The notes beneath the pieces were generated by a model. It was not told the DNA's origin. It was given only the letters and a program-made list of their open reading frames with translations, and did not search any database. A program made the translations under genes and the position numbers. A stretch of 37,311 nt of DNA from DATCDE01 sp038252405. GTDB lineage: Bacteria; Actinomycetota; Actinomycetes; Prado026. The DNA is taken from positions 1-37,311 of the forward strand of contig JBBSAJ010000028.1 of the NCBI GenBank assembly GCA_038252405.1. Reading direction: 5' to 3'. Each line of letters opens with the position of its first letter. Position 1 is the first letter of the stretch. Shown here in pieces: positions 15,440-24,387 of the stretch.

Positions 15440-16362
15440 ATGACCCCGGACGCAGGCGTGACCGTTCGCGTCCCGGCCAAGATCAACCTCCAGCTGTCGG
15501 TGGGGCAGGTCCGCCCGGACGGATACCACGACCTGATCAGCGTGTTCCAGGCGGTCGGGCTGTTCGACGACGTCGTCGCGACGCCCGCGGACGGCGACCA
15601 GCCGGTGGTCACCGTCGAGGGTGAGGGCGCCGACGGCGTGCCGACCGACGGCAGCAACCTGGCGGTCCGGGCGGCACTGGCGCTGGCCGAGCGGACCGGA
15701 ATCCGCCCCGCGGTGCGGCTGCACCTGCGCAAGGGGATCCCGGTGGCCGGCGGCATGGCCGGGGGCAGCGCGGACGCGGCCGGGGCGCTCGTCGCCTGCG
15801 ACGTGCTGTGGGGCACCGGGCTGTCCAGGGACGAGCTGGGCGAGCTGGCCGCCGGTCTCGGTGCCGACGTCCCGTTCGCGCTCATGGGCGGGACGGCGAT
15901 CGGCATGGGCACCGGCACCCGGCTGACCGCGGCACTGGCCCGAGGGCGCTACCACTGGGTCTTCGCCCTGGCCGACGAGGGACTCTCGACGCCCGGCGTC
16001 TATGCCGAGCTCGACCGGCTCGAGGTGGGCTCGATCCGCCCCGAGCCCCGAGTGTCCGACCAGCTGATGGAGGCGCTGCGGGCCGGCGAGCCGGTCCGGC
16101 TGGGCCAGGTCCTGTCCAACGACCTGCAGCGGGCCGCGCTGTCGCTGCGACCGCGGCTGCAGCTGACGCTGGACGTCGGCGAGGAGTACGGCGCGCTGGG
16201 GGCGCTGGTCTCCGGCTCGGGGCCGACCTGCGCCTTCCTGGCCAGGGACGAGGAGCACGCGCTCGACCTGGCCGTCGCGCTGTCGTCGTCCGGGGTGTGC
16301 CGCACCGTGCGCCGCGCCGACGGCCCGGTGTCCGGCGCCCGGGTCCTGGCGGACGACCCGAC

Positions 16363-16366
<4 letters not shown>
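15440..16366 (+). CDS. ispE: 4-diphosphocytidyl-2-C-methyl-D-erythritol kinase
   Basis: IspE phosphorylates CDP-methylerythritol with ATP in the non-mevalonate isoprenoid pathway. The 308-residue GHMP kinase shows the N-terminal substrate motif VRVPAKINLQLSVG, the ATP loop PVAGGMAGGSADAAG (about residues 100-115) and the C-terminal SGSGPTCAFLA. The start ATG 15440 is 9 bp after the rsmA stop. The TGA stop overlaps the GTG of the ABC-F gene by 4 bp, so the two are translationally coupled. Confidence 0.96.
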
Positions 16367-18123
<1,757 letters not shown>

Positions 18124-18138
<15 letters not shown>

Positions 18139-18173
18139 CGACGGGCTGTCCGTCGTCCGCACCCTGACAGGTC
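18124..18173 (+). terminator. 50-bp terminator hairpin at the end of the ABC-F gene
   Basis: A perfect 14-bp outer stem, GACCTGTCAGGGTG with CACCCTGACAGGTC, encloses a second 7-bp stem ACGACGG/CCGTCGT. The TGA stop of the ABC-F gene lies at the top of the outer left arm. The right arm ends exactly where the comB -10 begins. Confidence 0.75.
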
Positions 18174-18179
18174 TAGGGT
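18174..18179 (+). promoter_or_regulatory. -10 element for the comB-like gene
   Basis: TAGGGT is directly next to the terminator hairpin and is followed by 7 nt and ATG 18187. Terminator and promoter are therefore packed without a gap, and the -35 region would fall inside the hairpin. Confidence 0.45.
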
Positions 18180-18186
18180 CGGGCGT

Positions 18187-18891
18187 ATGGTGCACTCGGT
18201 CGACGTGGTCTGGGGCCTGGCCGGGGCCCGGTCCCTTTCCGACAGCTGCGACGTGCTGGCCCTCGTCGACGTCCTGTCGTTCTCCACGTCGCTGACCATC
18301 GCGGTGGCCCGCGGGGCCGAGGTATGGCCGGCGGCCTGGGGCACGGACGGCGCCGAGCACCTGGCCCGCGAGATCGGCGCGACGCTGGCCCGCGGCCGGT
18401 CGACCCGGCAGGGCGCCACCCTCTCGCCGGCCAGCCTGGTGGCCTTCGGGTTCGAGCCGGGCAGCCGGCTGGTGCTGCCGTCGCCCAACGGCTCGGGCAT
18501 CGCGCACGCGGCGGTGGGCAGTGACCAGCCGGTGCTGGGCGCCTGCCTGCGCAACTGCTCGGCGGTGGCCGAGGCACTGCGCTCCTACGAGCGGGTGGGG
18601 ATCGTGGCTGCCGGTGAGCGGTGGCCGGACGGGTCGCTGCGTCCGGCGTACGAGGACTGGCTGGGAGCCGGGCTGCTGGTGGCCGCGCTGTCCGGCCCCG
18701 GGATCACCCTCACCCCGGACGCCGAGGCGGCCGCCGCCGCGAGCCGGGTGCGGCGACCGCTGGCGCAGTGCCCGTCGGGCGCCGACCTGATCGGTCGGGA
18801 CTTCGCCGAGGACGTCGTGCTGGCCGACGAGCTGGACGTCGAGACCGTCGTCCCGGTGCTGACCTCCGGGCGGTTCGTCGCGCTGGCCTGA
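18187..18891 (+). CDS. ComB-family 2-phosphosulfolactate phosphatase-like protein
   Basis: ComB is a Mg2+-dependent phosphatase that makes sulfolactate in archaeal coenzyme M synthesis. The 234-residue product fits the family: LVDVLSFSTSLTIAVARG near the N-terminus, RLVLPSPNGSGIAHAA, and AAGERWPDGSLRPAYEDWLGAG with conserved acidic and basic residues. No other coenzyme M or sulfolactate genes are visible here, and members in actinobacteria are seldom characterised, so the true substrate is open. It has its own -10 element after a strong terminator and is convergent with marR (10-bp gap). Confidence 0.8.
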   Translation: MVHSVDVVWGLAGARSLSDSCDVLALVDVLSFSTSLTIAVARGAEVWPAAWGTDGAEHLAREIGATLARGRSTRQGATLSPASLVAFGFEPGSRLVLPSPNGSGIAHAAVGSDQPVLGACLRNCSAVAEALRSYERVGIVAAGERWPDGSLRPAYEDWLGAGLLVAALSGPGITLTPDAEAAAAASRVRRPLAQCPSGADLIGRDFAEDVVLADELDVETVVPVLTSGRFVALA

Positions 18892-18901
18892 ACTGTGAGC
18901 C

Positions 18902-19441
18902 TCAGCCGGCCGCTTCGGACTCGGCGTCGAACGGCGCCACCACGGTCCGCAACAGGCCGGCCAGCCGTTGCTGGTCGCCGGCGGACAGCCGCGCGAGGAT
19001 GGTCCGCTCGTGCTCGAGCAGGTCGGTGAGAGCGGCGTCCACCAGCGAGCGGCCGTCATCGGTCAGCGTCACCAGCACGCCCCGCCGGTCGTCCGGGTCC
19101 GGCCGGCGGTGGACCAGCCCGCGCTGGGTCAGCCGGTCGATCCGGTTGGTCATCGTGCCGCTGGTGACCAGGGTGCGCGTGAGCAGCTGACCCGGCGACA
19201 GCTCGTAGGGGTCGCCGGCCCGGCGCAGCGCGGAGAGCACGTCGAACTCCCAGGTCTCCAGCTGGTGCTCGGCGAATGCGGTCCGCCTGGCCCGGTCGAG
19301 GTGGCGGGCCAGCCGGTTCACCCGGGAGAGGACTTCGAGCGGGGAGACGTCCAGGTCCGGGCGCTCGCGCCGCCAGGCCGCGACCAGCCGGTCCACCTCG
19401 TCGCGGCGGTCCGCCGGTCCGGGCCGCTCCCGCTGCGCCAT
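18902..19441 (-). CDS. MarR-family transcriptional regulator
   Basis: A 179-residue winged-helix repressor. After an N-terminal extension, the product reads TWEFDVLSALRRAGDPYELSPGQLL, then the recognition helix region TSGTMTNRIDRLTQRGLVHRRPDPDDRRGVLVTLTDDGR (wing), and dimerisation helices at the end. ATG 19441 is preferred over ATG 19453, because the latter overlaps the -10 element. The gene is divergent from the methyltransferase, and two palindromes in the shared region make autoregulation likely. MarR proteins usually respond to small, often phenolic or oxidative, ligands; the ligand here is unknown. Confidence 0.92.
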   Translation of the reverse strand: MAQRERPGPADRRDEVDRLVAAWRRERPDLDVSPLEVLSRVNRLARHLDRARRTAFAEHQLETWEFDVLSALRRAGDPYELSPGQLLTRTLVTSGTMTNRIDRLTQRGLVHRRPDPDDRRGVLVTLTDDGRSLVDAALTDLLEHERTILARLSAGDQQRLAGLLRTVVAPFDAESEAAG

Positions 19442-19448
19442 GGCTCCG

Positions 19449-19476
19449 AGCATAGCGCGGCATCTCTTGACATCAA
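19449..19476 (-). promoter_or_regulatory. marR promoter
   Basis: On the minus strand, -35 TTGATG (19471-19476), a 16-bp spacer, -10 TATGCT (19449-19454), then 7 nt to ATG 19441: a leaderless promoter whose -35 is within operator 1. Confidence 0.6.
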
Positions 19477-19481
19477 GAGAT
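19462..19481. promoter_or_regulatory. MarR operator 1
   Basis: A perfect 20-bp palindrome, ATCTCTTGA-CA-TCAAGAGAT. It contains the -35 hexamers of both divergent genes (TTGACA at 19467-19472 on the plus strand, TTGATG on the minus strand). Confidence 0.75.
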
Positions 19482-19496
19482 ACCGCCCAGCACAGT
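19467..19496 (+). promoter_or_regulatory. Promoter of the methyltransferase gene
   Basis: Consensus -35 TTGACA, 18-bp spacer, -10-like CACAGT at 19491-19496. Transcription would start near 19503, inside operator 2. Confidence 0.5.
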
Positions 19497-19500
19497 GAGA

Positions 19501-19518
19501 TATCTCGACATCAAGAGA
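19501..19518. promoter_or_regulatory. MarR operator 2
   Basis: TATCTCGACATCAAGAGA repeats operator 1 with two changes in its left arm; the right arm GACATCAAGAGA is identical. Centre-to-centre distance from operator 1 is 38 bp. It covers the predicted start site of the methyltransferase transcript. Confidence 0.65.
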
Positions 19519-19532
19519 AACGAGGTGGCCGG

Positions 19533-20294
19533 GTGCGCTGGGACCCCGAGGTCTACGGGCGCTGGGCGAACGAGCGGGCCCGCCCGTTCACGGACCTGCT
19601 GGCCCGGGTCGACGTCGCCGACCTGGGCTGCGGGCCGGGCGGCCTCACAGCGTCGCTGGCCCGCCGCTGGCCGGCGGCCCGGGTGGTGGGTGTCGACTCG
19701 TCGCCCGAGATGATCGACGCGGCGCGGTCGCTGGACGCCGGGGACGTGGCGCCGCGAGTGACCTTCGTCGAGGCGGACCTGCGGGAGTGGACGCCGGACG
19801 CCCCGGTCGACGTCGTGGTGAGCAACGCGGTGCTGCAGTGGGTGCCCGACCACCTCGACCTGCTGCCGAGGTTCGCGGCCTGGCTGGCCCCCGGTGGGGC
19901 GCTGGCCCTGCAGGTGCCGGGCAACTTCGGCTCGCCCGCGCACACGCTGCTGCGTGAGCTGGCCGCGTCCCCGGGCTGGCGCGACAAGATCCCTGCGGCG
20001 CCGCGGGCCTCGACCCCCGACCCGGCCGACTACCTGGCCCGGCTGGCCGCCCTCGGGCTGCGGGTGGACGCCTGGGAGGCCACCTACCTGCACGTGCTCG
20101 ACGGCCCGGACCCGGTGCTCGAGTGGATGCGCGGCACCGGGCTGCGCCCCACGCTGGCCACGCTGGACGACGACGAGCAGGCGGCCTTCAGCGCCGAGTA
20201 CGCCGAGCGGCTGCGGTCGGCGTACCCCGGGCAGCCGTTCGGCACCGTGCTGCCGTTCCGCCGGGTCTTCGCCGTGGCCAGGAGGCCCCGATGA
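19533..20294 (+). CDS. tam: Trans-aconitate 2-methyltransferase-like SAM methyltransferase
   Basis: Tam methylates trans-aconitate, an inhibitor of the TCA cycle, with SAM. The 253-residue product opens with the family start VRWDPEVYGRWANERARPF, has SAM motif I VADLGCGPGGLT, acidic GVDSSPEMI, and SNAVLQWVPDH, then the C-terminal LEWMRGTGLRPTL typical of Tam. GTG 19533 follows a GAGGTGG Shine-Dalgarno. It is divergent from marR and likely repressed by it. The stop overlaps the ATG of a VOC gene remnant by 4 bp. Substrate assignment is by similarity. Confidence 0.85.
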   Translation: MRWDPEVYGRWANERARPFTDLLARVDVADLGCGPGGLTASLARRWPAARVVGVDSSPEMIDAARSLDAGDVAPRVTFVEADLREWTPDAPVDVVVSNAVLQWVPDHLDLLPRFAAWLAPGGALALQVPGNFGSPAHTLLRELAASPGWRDKIPAAPRASTPDPADYLARLAALGLRVDAWEATYLHVLDGPDPVLEWMRGTGLRPTLATLDDDEQAAFSAEYAERLRSAYPGQPFGTVLPFRRVFAVARRPR

Positions 20295-20398
20295 TCACGG
20301 CGATCCACCATGTCCAGCTGGCCTGCCCGCCGGGTTCGGCTGCTCGAGCGCGCCGTCCCCGCTTCATGATCGCCGTTAGAGGACCGATTCGGCCCTGA
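20291..20398 (+). pseudogene. VOC (glyoxalase-like) gene remnant
   Basis: The ATG overlaps the tam stop (ATGA). The first residues MITAIHHVQLACPPGS match the start of VOC-superfamily proteins (beta-strand with a metal-ligand histidine, typically HHVQLA-PPG). After about 20 codons the similarity is lost and the frame runs through an intergenic palindrome to a TGA at 20396-20398, giving 35 codons instead of the usual 120-140. This looks like a coupled tam-VOC operon whose second gene was deleted. Confidence 0.65.
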
Positions 20399-20405
20399 AA
20401 CGGCG
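20371..20405. terminator. 35-bp palindrome between convergent genes
   Basis: Arms CGCCGTT and AACGGCG enclose AGGACCGA / TCGGCCCT, with three mismatches over 17 pairs. It lies between the tam/VOC end and the end of the TetR gene, so it can end transcription from both sides. Outer sequences CCCCG and CGGGG about 20-45 bp away may be its borders. Confidence 0.5.
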
Positions 20406-20444
20406 CACTCCTCCCGTAGACAGTGATCTTGGACGGGGGTCGGG

Positions 20445-21101
20445 TCAGTTGTCGGTGCCGGTGACCAGATGGGGCTTGACCTCCAGGCCGCTCAGGCCGT
20501 GCCAGGCCAGGTTGACCAGGTGGGCGGCCACGTCGGCCTTCTTGGGCTTGCGGGCGTCTAGCCACCACTGCCCGGTCAGCGCCACCATGCCGACGAGCAT
20601 CTGCGAGTACATCGGCGCCAGCTTCGGCTCGAAGCCCCGGCTGCGGAACTCGGCCGCGAGCACGTACTCCACCTGGCCGGCGATGTCGCTGATCAGGCTG
20701 GCGAAGGTGCCCGTGGAGGAGCCCACCCCGGAGTCGCGGACCAGGATCCGGAACCCGTCGGCGTTGTTCTCGATGTAGGTGAGCAGCGCGATCGCGGCCT
20801 GCTCGAGCAGCTCGCGGGCGTGGCCGCCGGTCAGTGCGCCGGTGACGCCGTCCAGCAGCCGCTGCATCTCGCGGTCGACGACGACGGCGTACAGCCCCTC
20901 CTTGCCGCCGAAATGCTCGTAGACGACCGGCTTGGAGACGCCGGCCTTCGCCGCGATCTCCTCCACCGAGGTGCCGTCGAGGCCCTTCTCGGCGAACAGG
21001 CGGCGCCCCACGTCGATGAGCTGGGCCCGGCGCTGCTTGCCGGTCATCCGGCGGGCCGCGCGGGCGGAGCTCAGCTCGGCGGGCTCGACGATGTCGGTCA
21101 C
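20445..21101 (-). CDS. TetR/AcrR-family regulator, probably of the desaturase
   Basis: A 218-residue TetR repressor. The N-terminal helix-turn-helix is typical: KQRRAQLIDVGRRLFAEKGLDGTSVEEIAAKAGVSKPVVYEHFGGKEGLYAVVVDR (about residues 22-77). The ligand domain behind it follows the usual all-helical pattern with LLTYIENNADGFRILVRD. It starts 7 bp after the desaturase stop on the same strand, so the two form an operon. A TetR gene directly following a desaturase is often a sensor of acyl-CoA saturation. Inverted repeats at 22121-22164 before the desaturase are its likely operator. Confidence 0.9.
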   Translation of the reverse strand: MTDIVEPAELSSARAARRMTGKQRRAQLIDVGRRLFAEKGLDGTSVEEIAAKAGVSKPVVYEHFGGKEGLYAVVVDREMQRLLDGVTGALTGGHARELLEQAAIALLTYIENNADGFRILVRDSGVGSSTGTFASLISDIAGQVEYVLAAEFRSRGFEPKLAPMYSQMLVGMVALTGQWWLDARKPKKADVAAHLVNLAWHGLSGLEVKPHLVTGTDN

Positions 21102-21108
21102 CGGGACA

Positions 21109-22104
21109 TCATGCCCGGACGGCGTCCGACCGCTTCGCAGCCAGCCGGTCGGGCTTCGGCCAGCGGACGTCGCGGGCCCAGCCCAGCTGCTCGAACCAGC
21201 GGATCACGCGGGCGCTGGGGTCGATCTGGCCCTTGAGCACGCCGTGCCTGGCCGCGGTCGGCTCGGCGTGGTGCAGGTTGTGCCAGGACTCACCGAAGGA
21301 GAGCACGGCCAGCCAGGCCACGTTGCCGGACCGGTCCCGGGACGAGAACGGGTGCTTGCCGTAGACGTGGCAGATCGAGTTGATCGACCAGGTGACGTGG
21401 TGCAACACGGCGATGCGCACCAGTCCCGCCCAGAAGAAGGCCGTCAGCGCGCCCTGCCAGGACCAGGTGATCAGCCCGCCCAGCACCGCGGGGGCCAGCA
21501 GCGAGAACGCGGTGATGCCGATGAAGGCGCGGGACACCCGCACGATGTCGGCGTCGGCGAGCAGGTCGGGGGCGAACCTGCGCTGGTCGGTCTGCTCGAC
21601 GTCGAACAGCCAGCCGACGTGCGCGTGGAACAGGCCCTTGGTCATCGGCCACAGGCCCTCGCCGTAGCGCCAGGGGGAGTGCGGGTCGCCGTCGCGGTCG
21701 CTGAACGCGTGGTGCTTGCGGTGGTCGGCGACCCAGCGCACGACCGGGCCCTCGATCGCCAGGCTGCCGGCGACCGCCAGGGCGATCCGCAGCGGACGGT
21801 TGGCCTTGAACGACCCGTGGGTGAAGTAGCGGTGGAACCCGACGGTGATGCCGACCCCGGAGATCAGGTAGAAGACCAGTGCGAGGACGACGTCGGTCCA
21901 CGACAGCCAGCCGCCCCAGGCGACCGGGACGGCGGCCAGGACGGCAAGTAGCGGGACGGTGACGAATCCGAACAGGGCGACCTGCTCCCAGGTCTTCTTC
22001 CGGTCGTCGCCGAGGGTGCCGCGGGGGCTCTCGTCGGTGGGGTAGATGTCCTCGAGCGCGTTGGGGACGGCGGTGCCGCGCTCGGGGGAAGCGGAGATGG
22101 TCAC
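21109..22104 (-). CDS. Acyl-CoA (delta-9 type) fatty acid desaturase
   Basis: A membrane di-iron desaturase that introduces a double bond in acyl-CoA. The 331-residue product has the three histidine boxes HRYFTH (H91-H96), HRKHH (H128-H132) and HNLHH (H275-H279), plus HAHVGW, DPHSPW and NSICH, all typical of the stearoyl-CoA desaturase group such as DesA3. Hydrophobic pairs lie at about residues 43-90, 107-120 and 195-245. ATG 22104 is set by the family start. It is transcribed with the downstream TetR gene. The upstream epimerase gene ends 60 bp before its start on the same strand. Confidence 0.93.
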   Translation of the reverse strand: MTISASPERGTAVPNALEDIYPTDESPRGTLGDDRKKTWEQVALFGFVTVPLLAVLAAVPVAWGGWLSWTDVVLALVFYLISGVGITVGFHRYFTHGSFKANRPLRIALAVAGSLAIEGPVVRWVADHRKHHAFSDRDGDPHSPWRYGEGLWPMTKGLFHAHVGWLFDVEQTDQRRFAPDLLADADIVRVSRAFIGITAFSLLAPAVLGGLITWSWQGALTAFFWAGLVRIAVLHHVTWSINSICHVYGKHPFSSRDRSGNVAWLAVLSFGESWHNLHHAEPTAARHGVLKGQIDPSARVIRWFEQLGWARDVRWPKPDRLAAKRSDAVRA

Positions 22105-22120
22105 GGGGCGGGTCTCCAGA

Positions 22121-22164
22121 CGTAGACGCCTCGGGCTACGCCACCGTAACCTACGCTCCCGTAG
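22121..22164 (-). promoter_or_regulatory. Candidate operator/promoter of the desaturase operon
   Basis: Two inverted pairs of the same half-site are present: CTACG-N4-CGTAG at 22151-22164 and CGTAG-N10-CTACG at 22121-22140. On the minus strand, -10-like TAGGTT and TACGGT hexamers lie between or within them. The TetR gene of the operon is the likely binder. Confidence 0.5.
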
Positions 22165-23151
22165 CTAGCCAGCCGCCCCGGCGTGTCGCTCGGCCTGCCA
22201 CCAGGCCACCAGGTCCGACAAACCCTGCGCCAGGTCGATCTGCGCCGTGAAGCCGAGGTCGCTGGTCGCTGCCGAGGTGTCGGCCAGCCGCCGGGTCACG
22301 GCGTTGACCTTGCGAGCCGGCCCGTACTCGGGGGCGAGGTCGCTGCGGCCCATGGCTTGGAGCATCCCCGCGGCCAGCTCGTTGAGGCTGGTCTCGACCC
22401 CTGCGGCCACGTTGTAGACGCGGTCGGTCACCGGCGTGCGGGCCGCGAGCAGGTTGGCCCTGGCGATGTCCCGCACGTCGACGAAGTCCATGGTCTGCAG
22501 GCCGTCGCCGAGGATCAGCGGGGGCTCGCCGGCGACGATGCGCTCCATCCACCGGATCAGCACCTCGGTGTACAGGCCGTAGATGTCCATCCGCGGCCCA
22601 TAGACGTTGAAGTACCGCAGGGCGACGTAGTCCAGCCCCTGCATGGCGTGGAAGCTGCGCAGCAGCCCCTCGTTGTAAACCTTGGCGGCACCGTAGAGGG
22701 TGTCGTTGGCCCACGCGTGGTGGTCCTCGCGGGTCGGAAACACCTCGGCCAGGCCGTAGACCGACGCGGACGACGACACGACCATCTTCGCGACGCCCTC
22801 AGCCGCGGCGGCCTCGACCACGTTGAAGGTGCCGGTGGCCAGCACGTCGTGGGCCAGCCGGGGCTCCTCGGCGCACTGGGTGATCCGGATCGCGGCGAGG
22901 TGGAACACCAGGTCCATGCCAGAGGTGGCCTTAGCCACCGTGTCGACGTCCCTGATGTCGCCGTCGACCACGACCAGCCGGTCGTCGTTGAGCGCGTCCC
23001 GAAGGTTCTCCCGTCGTCCGCGCACGAAGTTGTCGAGGACGACGACCTGCTCGGCGCCGGCCGCCAGCAGCTGGTCGACGACGTGGGAGCCGATCGTGCC
23101 GGCCCCCCCGGTGACCAGCGCGCGCTGGCCCTCGATCGGCTGCGCGCTCAC
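22165..23151 (-). CDS. NAD-dependent nucleotide-sugar epimerase/dehydratase
   Basis: A 328-residue extended short-chain dehydrogenase. It has the NAD-binding loop GGAGTIGSHV (residues 15-24), LDNFVRG, GDIRD, FHLAA, the catalytic serine in SSSASVYG (126-133) and Y153xxxK157 (YGAAK), RYFNVYGP, and GDGLQTMDFVDVRDIARA. This is the pattern of UDP-glucose/UDP-GlcNAc 4-epimerases and related enzymes; the exact sugar is not decidable. ATG 23151 overlaps the stop of the Gfo/Idh gene by 4 bp, so both act in one sugar pathway. Confidence 0.88.
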   Translation of the reverse strand: MSAQPIEGQRALVTGGAGTIGSHVVDQLLAAGAEQVVVLDNFVRGRRENLRDALNDDRLVVVDGDIRDVDTVAKATSGMDLVFHLAAIRITQCAEEPRLAHDVLATGTFNVVEAAAAEGVAKMVVSSSASVYGLAEVFPTREDHHAWANDTLYGAAKVYNEGLLRSFHAMQGLDYVALRYFNVYGPRMDIYGLYTEVLIRWMERIVAGEPPLILGDGLQTMDFVDVRDIARANLLAARTPVTDRVYNVAAGVETSLNELAAGMLQAMGRSDLAPEYGPARKVNAVTRRLADTSAATSDLGFTAQIDLAQGLSDLVAWWQAERHAGAAG

Positions 23152-24206
23152 CGCACCCCCCGCAGCGGCACGACGGCGCCCTGGAACTGCAGGCTGCGGT
23201 TCGCGGCCTCGAGGATGTCGACGATCCGTAGGCCGGCTCGGCCGTCGGTCCGTGGTGCCCGGTGGGTGCGGATCGCGTCCGCGAACTCCTCGACCACGCC
23301 GCGCAGCGCCTCCTTCTCCTGCAGGGCCGGGGCGACGACGTCGCCCGAGCGGTACGAGATGGAGGCCGCCCGGCGGTCCTCCAGGTCCAGCTCCTCACGG
23401 GGTGTGAGGTCGACGCCGCGGTCGTAGACGCTGATGCGCTGCAGCGGGCTGAGGTCGTCCCAGAACAGGGTGCGCTTCGAGCCGCCGATGAGCATGGTGC
23501 GCACCTTCATCGGGCTGAGCCAGTTCACGTGGAAGTGCGCCAGCGCGTCGCCGGGCAGCTGCAGGCTGAGGTAGGCCACGCAGGCCTGGCCCGCGCCGAT
23601 CGGGTCTGCCCCGTGCGCGGCCACCGCGAGCGGTCGGATTCCCTCGGGGAGGATGTACTCGAGGATCGACAGGTCGTGGGGGGCGAGGTCCCACAGCACG
23701 TTCACGTCGCGCTGGACCAGCCCGAGGTTGATCCGGATCGAGTCGACGTACTGCAGGTCGCCGAGGGTGCCGTCGGCCAGCAGGTCGCGGATCTTCTGCA
23801 CCGACGGCGTGTAGCAGTAGGTGTGGTCGCTCATGAGGGTCAGGCCGAGCTCGTCGGCCCGGTTGACGATCCGCTCGGCTGCGGCGTACGAGTCGGCCAG
23901 CGGTTTCTCGACGAGCACGTGCTTGCCCGCGTCAAGGGCGGCCAGCGCGACCGACTCGTGGGTGCTCGGCGGGGTCGCGATCGCGACGGCGTGCACAGAG
24001 TCGTCGTTGAGGACGTCGTCCAAGGACGGCGTCGTGCGGACGGTGCTGTAGTTGCCGAGCACGCGCTTCGCGCGGTCCTCGTCGAGGTCGCACAGCCACT
24101 GCATCCGCCACATGGACGAGGCCTGGAAGTTGCGTGCCAGGTTTGGTCCCCAGTAGCCCGCACCGACGACTGCGACGCCGAGGGCGTCACCGTTCTGGGT
24201 GTTCAT
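23148..24206 (-). CDS. Gfo/Idh/MocA-family sugar oxidoreductase
   Basis: A 352-residue NAD(P)-dependent oxidoreductase. It has the Rossmann start VAVVGAGYWGPNLARNF, IATPPSTHESVALAALDAGKHVLVEKPLA with the family lysine, and the C-terminal DVNVLWDLAPHDLSIL segment. Members such as WbpB/WlbA oxidise the 3-position of UDP-GlcNAcA-type sugars and feed a DegT aminotransferase and an acetyltransferase; both kinds of partner occur later in this window, at 32055-35031. A GAGAGGGG Shine-Dalgarno precedes ATG 24206. It is the first gene of a two-gene operon with the epimerase. Confidence 0.88.
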   Translation of the reverse strand: MNTQNGDALGVAVVGAGYWGPNLARNFQASSMWRMQWLCDLDEDRAKRVLGNYSTVRTTPSLDDVLNDDSVHAVAIATPPSTHESVALAALDAGKHVLVEKPLADSYAAAERIVNRADELGLTLMSDHTYCYTPSVQKIRDLLADGTLGDLQYVDSIRINLGLVQRDVNVLWDLAPHDLSILEYILPEGIRPLAVAAHGADPIGAGQACVAYLSLQLPGDALAHFHVNWLSPMKVRTMLIGGSKRTLFWDDLSPLQRISVYDRGVDLTPREELDLEDRRAASISYRSGDVVAPALQEKEALRGVVEEFADAIRTHRAPRTDGRAGLRIVDILEAANRSLQFQGAVVPLRGVR

Positions 24207-24387
24207 CGTTCCCCTCTCCGATCAGGTGCCCATCATCGCAGTGGGCCTGCCATGCGGGGCGCGGTGGCGGGTCCCAGCGTCCGAACGGCCGATGCAGGGC
24301 TGGCCGACCGCTGCGGTGTTCAGGCGTTCGGACGATCCGATGCTGGCTCGCGGCCGGCTGCTGCCGCCCCATGCGAGACTCCCGGAC

